Shown here one piece after another: positions 58,754 through 64,000 of a stretch of DNA of 64,000 nt. The notes under the pieces are model-generated. The model was given only the letters and a program-made list of their open reading frames with translations. It did no database searches and was not told the DNA's origin. Position numbers and translations under genes: made by a program. Source of the DNA: Clostridiales bacterium (GTDB lineage: Bacteria; Bacillota; Clostridia; Christensenellales; Borkfalkiaceae). Location of the stretch: positions 1 to 64,000 of the forward strand of contig SVHH01000001.1 in NCBI GenBank assembly GCA_015055945.1. Reading direction: 5' to 3'. The stretch's first letter is position 1. Every line of letters begins with the position of its first letter.

Positions 58754-59668
58754 TTAATCTAAACTTTCGATATAAAGGCAAGCGTTGGTCGCTGCAACTG
58801 CGCCGTCAGAAATTGCGGTTGCAACTTGGCGAACGGTTTTAGTTCTACAGTCCCCCGCTACGTAAACACCTTCAGTTTTGGTTTTACAAGTTTCGTCGGC
58901 GATAATGTAGCCCATGTTATCAAGGTCAACAACGTTTTCAAAAGCCTTGTTGTCGGGCACTTGACCGATAGCAACGAAAACCGCAGGGATTTCATGAGTT
59001 TTAATATTGCCGTCAGCATCTTTATACTCGATTGCTTTTAGTTCATCTTCACCGATAAAATCAATAACGCTGGTGTTAGGACGCCATTCGATGTTGTCTT
59101 TTGCCATAAGCGCTTTTACGTGTGCCTTATCTCCGAAGAATTTATCAAAGAGAGTGTAAATATACACTTTTTTGCAATAACTTGAAAGGAGAAGGCTGTA
59201 TTGAAGCGCGGTGTTTGCGTCGCCGATAACGATTACTTCTTGACCTTTATAGAACGCACCGTCGCAAATAGCGCAGTAATAAACGCCCCTACCAACCAAG
59301 TCTTCCCTATCAGATTTGGTGCGGAGATGTTTATGCTTAACGCCTGATGCGATTACGACACTTTTAGAAAAATATTCGTTGTATTCGGTCTTAACTTTGA
59401 AGTTACCTTCACCGAGTTTTTCAATTCCAACAACCTTTTCAATTTCGAGTTCAGCGCCGTGTGCGGTAATTTGTTCAAACAAGTTGTCCGCAAATTGTTC
59501 GCCGCTAATTTCTTTGATTGAAGGATAGTTTTCAAGTCTAGGTGAGTTTGCGATTTGACCGCCTAAACTTTCGCTCTCTAAAACGAGCACTGTTTTACTG
59601 TTTCTTAAAGCGTAGAGCGCGGAGGTCATGCCTGCCGCGCCTGCGCCTATAACTATTAAGTCATACAT
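58754..59668 (-). CDS. trxB: Thioredoxin-disulfide reductase
   Basis: Flavoenzyme that reduces thioredoxin or glutaredoxin-like proteins with NADPH. The 304-residue protein has the FAD motif LIVIGAGAAGMTSALYALRN, the redox pair YYCAICDGAFYKG (CxxC), the second nucleotide motif VIVIGDANTALQYSLLL and the C-terminal VYVAGDCRTKTVRQVATAIS. The NADPH motif reads GDANTA where most TrxB have GGGDSA, so cofactor use may differ (flavodoxin/ferredoxin-type reductases also vary here). It follows nrdD by two bases and is its likely reductant source. Confidence 0.92.
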   Translation of the reverse strand: MYDLIVIGAGAAGMTSALYALRNSKTVLVLESESLGGQIANSPRLENYPSIKEISGEQFADNLFEQITAHGAELEIEKVVGIEKLGEGNFKVKTEYNEYFSKSVVIASGVKHKHLRTKSDREDLVGRGVYYCAICDGAFYKGQEVIVIGDANTALQYSLLLSSYCKKVYIYTLFDKFFGDKAHVKALMAKDNIEWRPNTSVIDFIGEDELKAIEYKDADGNIKTHEIPAVFVAIGQVPDNKAFENVVDLDNMGYIIADETCKTKTEGVYVAGDCRTKTVRQVATAISDGAVAATNACLYIESLD

Positions 59669-59670
59669 AA

Positions 59671-62037
59671 TTAGTTTCTACTCTCGATATATTTTCTAAT
59701 TTCACTTGCGTTGTCGTAAGCGTCAAAGCCGTTGCCGTTAGGAACTAACAAAGTGGGGGCTTTTTTAACGCCGAGTTTAACGGTGAGTTCTTTGTTTTCT
59801 TCCGCGTTAACAATTGAATATTTAACGCCTGCTTTATCGAGCATCATCTTGCTGGTTTTGCAGTTGGGGCAACCGTTTCTGGTGAAAAGAACAGGTCCGT
59901 CAAGTTCAACTTTTTCGGTTTCTTCCTTCTTGCATTCGCAAGCAGATTCCTTTGCTGTGAACTTAGAATTTTCGATGTTATAAACCTTTCTATCGTCGAA
60001 TTCTTTTCTCTTACCGTCGTTCCAGTTTTGAACGGGACGATAGTAACCTGTGATACGGCTGTAAACTTCGGTAACCTTACCGCAAGTAGGACATTCGTAA
60101 ACTTCGCCAGCGATGTAACCGTGGTCAGCACATACTGAGTACGTGGGAGACATGGTGTAGTACGGAAGTTTATAGTTTTCAGCAATCTTTCTAACTAAAC
60201 TTGCAGCAGCCTTCCAGTCGGGAAGTTTTTGACCTAAGAACGCGTGGAATACAGTACCTGAAGTGTAAAGAGTTTGCAATTCGTCTTGAATATCAAGTGC
60301 GCTGAAGATATCTTCGGTATAGCCTACGGGTAAGTGTGAACTGTTGGTGTAGTAAGGCGTTGCATCGTTATCAGATGCGGTGATGATATCGGGATAACGC
60401 TTCTTGTCGTGCTTAGCAAGACGGAAAGAAGTAGATTCCGCGGGGGTTGCTTCTAAGTTGTAAAGGTCGCCGTAGAGTTCTTGGTAGTCAGAGAGTTTAT
60501 TTCTCATGAAGTTAAGAACGTCTTTGGTGAAGTTTTGTGCTTCGGGTTGAGTTAAATCTTTCTTAATCCACTTAGCGTTTAAGCACGCTTCGTTCATACC
60601 AACTAAGCCGATGGTTGAGAAGTGGTTGTTGAAAGTGCCCAAATATCTCTTGGTGTAGGGATAAAGTCCTGCTTCTAAGAGTTTGGTAACGGTATCTCTC
60701 TTAACTTTGAGTGAACGAGCAGAGATATCCATCATCTTCTTTAATCTTTCATAGAATTCTTCTTCAGTGTTAGAAAGATATGCAATTCTAGGCATGTTGA
60801 TAGTAACAACACCGATTGAACCAGTGCTTTCACCACTACCGAAGAAACCGCCTGATTTTTTACGGAGTTCTCTAAGGTCAAGACGAAGTCTGCAGCACAT
60901 TGAACGAACGTCGCTAGGTTCCATATCACTGTTGATATAGTTAGAGAAGTAAGGTGTGCCGTATTTAGCGGTCATTTCAAACAATAACTTGTTGTTTTCA
61001 GTCTCGCTCCAGTCAAAGTCAGAAGTGATTGAATAAGTAGGAATAGGATATTGGAAACCTCTACCGTTAGCGTCGCCCTCAATCATAATTTCAATGAAAG
61101 CCTTGTTAACCATAGCCATTTCTTCTACGCAATCTTTATACTTGAAGTCCATTTCCTTGCCGCCAACGATAGCGTTCATTTCAGCAAGGTCGTTAGGAAC
61201 TACCCAGTCAAGCGTGATGTTGGTAAACGGTGATTGAGTACCCCATCTTGACGGAGTGTTTACGCCGTAAATGAAAGATTGAATGCATTGTTTAACTTCC
61301 TTATAGGTTAAACCGTCAACCTTAACGAACGGTGCAAGATATGTATCGAAAGATGAGAACGCTTGAGCACCTGCCCATTCGTTTTGCATGATGCCAAGGA
61401 AGTTTACCATTTGGTTACAAAGGGTTGAAAGGTGACCTGCGGGAGAAGAAGTAATCTTACCGGGAACGCCGCCTAAACCTTCTTTAATAAGTTGACGGAG
61501 AGACCAACCTGCGCAGTAACCAGTAAGCATAGAAAGGTCGTGAATATGGATATCAGCGTTTCTGTGAGCGTCGCCGATTTCGTCATCATAAACTTCAGAA
61601 AGCCAATAGTTTGCGGTAACCGCACCTGAGTTAGAAAGAATAAGACCACCAACTGAATAAGTTACGGTAGAGTTTTCTTTAACACGCCAGTCAGCAACCT
61701 TTAAATAGTCGTCAACAACCTTTTTGTAGTCAACGATAGTTGATTTGATATTACGAACCTTTTCACGTTGTTTACGATAAAGAATGTAACTCTTAGCAAT
61801 ATCAACGTAACCTGTTTGAATTAAAACAACTTCGGCGCTATCTTGAATATCTTCCACGGTTATAACGTTGTTTTTAATTTTTTTAGAAAAATCTGCCGTT
61901 ACGCGAAGTGCTAACGTATTGAGGATATCGGCAGTGTAATCTACACCTTTTGCATTAAATGCTTTAGAAAGAGCAGTCGTAATCTTTGACATATCAAATT
62001 CGACTAACTTTCCGTCTCTTTTCCTTACTTGGATCAT
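59671..62037 (-). CDS. nrdD: Anaerobic (class III) ribonucleotide reductase fused to a glutaredoxin-like domain
   Basis: Glycyl-radical enzyme reducing ribonucleotides to deoxyribonucleotides without oxygen. The start at 62037 (MIQVRKRDGKLVEFDMSKI) follows GGAGGA. Layout of the 788 residues: ATP-cone (about 1-90), catalytic barrel (MCCRLRLDLRELRKKSGGFF with candidate thiyl Cys), zinc-site cysteines (YECPTCGKV), glycyl-radical loop (SRITGYYRPVQNWNDGKRKE), a Cys-containing linker (ESACECKKEE), then a C-terminal glutaredoxin/NrdH-like domain of about 75 residues with VLFTRNGCPNCKTSKMML and cis-Pro KKAPTLLVP. The activase gene nrdG is not in the window. trxB follows directly. Confidence 0.95.
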   Translation of the reverse strand: MIQVRKRDGKLVEFDMSKITTALSKAFNAKGVDYTADILNTLALRVTADFSKKIKNNVITVEDIQDSAEVVLIQTGYVDIAKSYILYRKQREKVRNIKSTIVDYKKVVDDYLKVADWRVKENSTVTYSVGGLILSNSGAVTANYWLSEVYDDEIGDAHRNADIHIHDLSMLTGYCAGWSLRQLIKEGLGGVPGKITSSPAGHLSTLCNQMVNFLGIMQNEWAGAQAFSSFDTYLAPFVKVDGLTYKEVKQCIQSFIYGVNTPSRWGTQSPFTNITLDWVVPNDLAEMNAIVGGKEMDFKYKDCVEEMAMVNKAFIEIMIEGDANGRGFQYPIPTYSITSDFDWSETENNKLLFEMTAKYGTPYFSNYINSDMEPSDVRSMCCRLRLDLRELRKKSGGFFGSGESTGSIGVVTINMPRIAYLSNTEEEFYERLKKMMDISARSLKVKRDTVTKLLEAGLYPYTKRYLGTFNNHFSTIGLVGMNEACLNAKWIKKDLTQPEAQNFTKDVLNFMRNKLSDYQELYGDLYNLEATPAESTSFRLAKHDKKRYPDIITASDNDATPYYTNSSHLPVGYTEDIFSALDIQDELQTLYTSGTVFHAFLGQKLPDWKAAASLVRKIAENYKLPYYTMSPTYSVCADHGYIAGEVYECPTCGKVTEVYSRITGYYRPVQNWNDGKRKEFDDRKVYNIENSKFTAKESACECKKEETEKVELDGPVLFTRNGCPNCKTSKMMLDKAGVKYSIVNAEENKELTVKLGVKKAPTLLVPNGNGFDAYDNASEIRKYIESRN

Positions 62038-62088
62038 AATATTTCCTCCGTTTGTTGATTTTTTTAGTGATAATTTGTGAGTGTATTT

Positions 62089-62118
62089 ACTATACCACAC
62101 TATATGCTGTCTTGTCAA
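62089..62118 (-). promoter_or_regulatory. Sigma-A promoter of nrdD-trxB
   Basis: Minus strand TTGACA (complement of 62113-62118), 18 bases, TATAGT (complement of 62089-62094). The spacer is itself a candidate NrdR box. Confidence 0.85.
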
Positions 62119-62173
62119 CGGTTTATCACAATATTTTGTAAAATTTTTTTACTTAAAACACAACATCTTGTGG
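62097..62173. promoter_or_regulatory. Three candidate NrdR boxes upstream of nrdD
   Basis: 16-base words resembling the NrdR consensus ACACTATATATAGTGT: ACACTATATGCTGTCT (62097-62112), TCACAATATTTTGTAA (62126-62141) and ACACAACATCTTGTGG (62158-62173). Starts are 29 and 32 bases apart, near three helical turns, as known for paired NrdR boxes. The first lies between -10 and -35. NrdR itself is not in the window. Confidence 0.6.
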
Positions 62174-62289
62174 TTTATACAAAAAAGCCTTCCCTTGAAC
62201 AGAGAAGACTTTTTATCGAATAATTTGTCAAATACAAGCGAAAACTCACTTTTGTAAAGATTTAGTTTTAAAACAAGATGTTGTGTTTT
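62155..62289 (-). promoter_or_regulatory. Inverted repeat enclosing a terminator hairpin upstream of nrdD
   Basis: A perfect 17-base inverted repeat (62155-62171 and 62273-62289, core ACACAACATCTTGT) encloses a terminator-like hairpin at 62181-62214 (AAAAAG-CTTC / GAAG-CTTTTT). AT-rich TATATATATT tracts follow at 62295-62315. It may be a second regulated promoter with attenuator, or an additional pair of NrdR sites. Confidence 0.45.
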
Positions 62290-62490
62290 GCCACTATATA
62301 TATTATATATAATGTATGCCACTACAAAATCTCAATCTAAGACAATTTCGCCTTTTTCTATATTATACTACAAAGTAAAATTTTTTGCATTAAAATTAAG
62401 CAAAGTTTAAAAAATATTTTTGGCGTTTTTAGTTTAATTTAAGTTGCAATTATTTTAAAAATATATTACAATATTGTGCAGACCAAAGAC

Positions 62491-62578
62491 GGAGAGGTGT
62501 CAGAGTGGTCTAATGTGCACGCTTGGAAAGCGTGTATACGGAAACGTATCGGAGGTTCGAATCCTCTCCTCTCCGCCA
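62491..62578 (+). tRNA. tRNA-Ser, anticodon GGA
   Basis: Cloverleaf with acceptor GGAGAGG/CCTCTCC, anticodon stem around CTTGGAAAG (anticodon GGA), long variable arm (TATACGGAAACGTATC), T-arm GGAGG-TTCGAAT-CCTCT, discriminator G and encoded CCA. It is followed by extra copies of its own 3' end. Confidence 0.96.
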
Positions 62579-62584
62579 CACTCA

Positions 62585-62614
62585 ACGCATCGACATAATG
62601 TCGGTGCGTTTTTT
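62585..62614 (+). terminator. Terminator of tRNA-Ser
   Basis: CGCATCGACAT-A-ATGTCGGTGCG hairpin with one mismatch, then TTTTTT. Confidence 0.88.
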
Positions 62615-62720
62615 CGTGTGTCGTCGAGGCTCGCATTCTCACCTACGGTTCGATCCGCTAGCGCGGGACGGCAACCCTTTTGTCGACAATTTGTCGACAT
62701 TTCCCCTAAAAGGGGAATTC

Positions 62721-62736
62721 CCTCTCCTCTCCGCCA
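62721..62736 (+). repeat. Second copy of the tRNA-Ser 3' end
   Basis: Sixteen bases identical to the end of the tRNA (62563-62578), including CCA, but with no tRNA body before it. Followed by an AAAACCC...GGGGTTTT terminator. Confidence 0.85.
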
Positions 62737-62745
62737 ACTAAACGA

Positions 62746-62774
62746 AAACCCTACACTTTTTGTGTGGGGTTTTT
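62746..62774 (+). terminator. Terminator after the second tRNA-Ser end copy
   Basis: ACCCTACAC...GTGTGGGGT stem followed by TTTTTG. Confidence 0.8.
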
Positions 62775-62796
62775 GTTTGGTTTGTGAAAACTTGTA

Positions 62797-62811
62797 AGGA
62801 GAGGATTCGAA
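62797..62811 (-). repeat. Inverted fragment of the tRNA-Ser T-arm
   Basis: Exact reverse complement of 15 bases of the T-loop and acceptor (62556-62570). With the third copy it forms the ends of an approximately 130-base imperfect palindrome. Confidence 0.75.
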
Positions 62812-62922
62812 ACAGCGTTAATAAACGGTAGTCACCTACCGTTTTAGCGATGACCGAAGATTTTTGCAAGGCACTAAGTTGGATTTAATATTTTTTTGCC
62901 TTGCAAAAAGCAAGAAAGAAGT

Positions 62923-62938
62923 CCTCTCCTCTCCGCCA
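62923..62938 (+). repeat. Third copy of the tRNA-Ser 3' end
   Basis: Again the 16-base end CCTCTCCTCTCCGCCA, followed by a CCCCCGC...GCGGGGG terminator. Confidence 0.85.
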
Positions 62939-62942
62939 ATTA

Positions 62943-62975
62943 AAATCCCCCGCTTTTTAGGCGGGGGTTTTGTTT
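62943..62975 (+). terminator. Terminator before the CDF transporter gene
   Basis: AATCCCCCGC-CTTTTTAG-type hairpin with GCGGGGGTTTT; strong GC stem and T-run. Confidence 0.88.
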
Positions 62976-62981
62976 TCTTAA

Positions 62982-63010
62982 TTGACAAGTATACTTTACT
63001 TTGCTATAAT
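62982..63010 (+). promoter_or_regulatory. Consensus sigma-A promoter of the CDF transporter gene
   Basis: TTGACA (62982-62987), 17 bases, TATAAT (63005-63010): full consensus. GGAG follows at 63032-63035. Confidence 0.9.
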
Positions 63011-63041
63011 AACTTAAAATCAAACTTTTTTTGGAGCAAAG

Positions 63042-64000
63042 ATGTTAGATATTGATAATAAAAACCGAACTAACAGCGGTAATATTGCAAGCATTGTTGG
63101 TATTTTAGTTAATATTTTGCTGGCGGGCGTAAAAGTTTTAGTAGGGCTAATATTTGGTGTAATTTCACTTTTTGCGGACGGTTTAAATAACTTTACCGAT
63201 TGCGGAAGCAGTATAATTTCGCTAATATCTTTTAAGTTATCGTCAAAGCCCGCCGATAAAGAACACCCCTTTGGGCACGAGCGCATCGAATATATTTGCT
63301 CTATCGTGGTTGCATTTATAATTTTACTTATTGCAATAAGTATTGCGATTGAATCGGTAAATAAAATTATTGCCCCGCCCGAAGTTAGTTTTTCTATTTG
63401 GATAGTGCTTGCGCTCGTTTTATCCGTATGCGCAAAGTTGGGCTTATACTTTTACTATAAAACGGTTGCAAAGAAGTTAAATTCTTCAATACTAAAAGCG
63501 GCAGCGGTTGACAGTTTAACCGACTGCATATCTACTTCAACCGTATTTGTTTCGCTTATCGTTGGTTTAATCTTTAATATCAACATAGACGGTTACGCGG
63601 GCGTTGCGGTGTCTATCTTTATCGGTTTTTCCGCCGTTAATATTCTTAAAGAAGTATTTTCAGTTTTAATCGGTAAAGCACCCGACAACGAACTTTTACT
63701 TGAGATAAAACAAAAAATTCTTTCCTACCCTGGTGTTTTGGGTGTGCACGATATTTCCGTTTACAGTTACGGCCCTAACAAATATTTTGCAAGCGTTCAT
63801 GTGGAAGTTGACGCCGCTCAAGACGTTTTGACTTCACACGAACTTATTGACGACATTGAAAAGGACTTTCTAAAAACTACTGGTATAATGCTTACCGGGC
63901 ATTTAGACCCGATAGTTACAAACGACGAGCGCGTAAATACTCTAAAAAAGCAGGTTGAAGATATCGTTAAAAAAATTGACCCGACCTTTTCTATTCACGA
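63042..64000 (+). CDS. Cation diffusion facilitator family transporter (runs off the window)
   Basis: Membrane exporter of divalent metals (Zn, Mn, Fe or Co) by proton exchange. The first 319 residues are visible: helices from about residue 15; LFADGLNNFTDCGSSIISLI carries the metal-site pair (D-x-x-N/D-x-x-D type); HPFGHERIEYICSI is the family loop HPFGHxRxE; the second site AAAVDSLTDCISTSTVFVSL has D-x-x-x-D; the cytoplasmic domain begins near residue 210 (ILSYPGVLGVHDISVYSYGP). The reading frame is open at base 64000. Metal specificity cannot be told. Confidence 0.94.
   Translation, partial: MLDIDNKNRTNSGNIASIVGILVNILLAGVKVLVGLIFGVISLFADGLNNFTDCGSSIISLISFKLSSKPADKEHPFGHERIEYICSIVVAFIILLIAISIAIESVNKIIAPPEVSFSIWIVLALVLSVCAKLGLYFYYKTVAKKLNSSILKAAAVDSLTDCISTSTVFVSLIVGLIFNINIDGYAGVAVSIFIGFSAVNILKEVFSVLIGKAPDNELLLEIKQKILSYPGVLGVHDISVYSYGPNKYFASVHVEVDAAQDVLTSHELIDDIEKDFLKTTGIMLTGHLDPIVTNDERVNTLKKQVEDIVKKIDPTFSIH

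Larger units (their letters stand above)
62579..63041 (+). other. 463-base region with tRNA-Ser 3'-end copies and terminators
   Basis: No gene. Contains a terminator after the tRNA (62585-62614), a second copy of CCTCTCCTCTCCGCCA at 62721-62736 with its own terminator (62746-62773), an inverted 15-base piece at 62797-62811, hairpins (ACGGTA-GTCACC-TACCGT near 62828; GCAAGGC/GCCTTGC at 62868-62904), a third copy at 62923-62938 with a terminator, and the CDF promoter. Confidence 0.85.

Noticed and set aside
62500..62700. Minus-strand 66-residue frame ending in ...EERIRTSDTFPYTR...
   Set aside because: It is the antisense reading of tRNA-Ser; this RIRTSDT type of frame is a well-known false protein.
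62585..62720. XerCD dif-like site with GTCGAC palindromes
   Set aside because: TGTCGACA repeats do not match the Firmicutes dif consensus.

Overview
The window looks like a chromosomal segment of an anaerobic, spore-forming, low-GC Firmicute of the Clostridia. The evidence is a gerA/B/C germination operon, an uninterrupted sigK, whiA, an anaerobic (class III) ribonucleotide reductase, a TM1266-type iron-hydrogenase regulator, a PPi-dependent phosphofructokinase and Firmicutes gene orders (rpsO-pnp-ylxY-mlpA and secD-secF-recJ-relA-hemZ). I cannot name a genus. Nearly all promoters I read are sigma-A-like (TTGACA-17-TATAAT type), and most genes lie on the minus strand.

Layout. 1-133: start of rplU (minus). 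329-4498: small helical protein plus gerA-gerB-gerC (plus). 4499-11320: lipoate ligase and a pyruvate dehydrogenase operon in the unusual order E2-E3-E1, with E1 alpha and beta fused, facing a divergent DeoR-type regulator (11536-12312). 12454-20403: an isolated block of eight phage head and neck genes (terminase, portal, scaffold, coat, connector, beta-propeller, coiled coil) in the order of a P22-like podovirus, with no integrase, repressor, lysis or tailspike gene. 20629-28742: GH67-like glycosidase, MATE exporter, TM1266-thyA-folA operon, sigK, a membrane protein and PPi-phosphofructokinase. 29294-39594: ATP-phosphofructokinase, murB-PHP-whiA-dnaE, a solute-binding-like protein, mlpA and ylxY. 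39894-51093: pnp, rpsO, hemZ, MBL hydrolase, relA, recJ, secF, secD. 51265-58393: DUF1858 protein, YwaF-like membrane protein, tRNA-Gly, two AEC carriers, a split chromate transporter and a three-gene sugar-phosphate-like operon (SIS, triosephosphate-isomerase-like, YjbQ). 58754-64000: trxB, an nrdD fused to a glutaredoxin domain, tRNA-Ser and a CDF metal transporter running off the end.

How genes work together: lplA supplies lipoate ligation for the two lipoyl domains of the neighbouring E2; PDH links to glycolysis, represented by both kinds of phosphofructokinase. NrdD, its fused glutaredoxin domain and TrxB look like a self-contained reductant chain for deoxynucleotide synthesis under candidate NrdR control, while thyA-folA supply dTMP. 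secDF, recJ, relA and hemZ form one long co-directional housekeeping string.

The most unusual signals are: (1) a family of nested-palindrome elements of about 90-130 bp that begin at or within a few bases of the stop codons of pdhC, pfkA, pnp and the SIS gene, always in the same orientation relative to transcription, plus a second, different structured element just after trxB; (2) the isolated P22-like capsid/neck module; (3) a SecD/SecF pair that lacks the conserved membrane aspartate motifs and carries a His-rich loop; (4) the NrdD-glutaredoxin fusion next to trxB; (5) three tandem copies, plus one inverted piece, of the tRNA-Ser 3' end.
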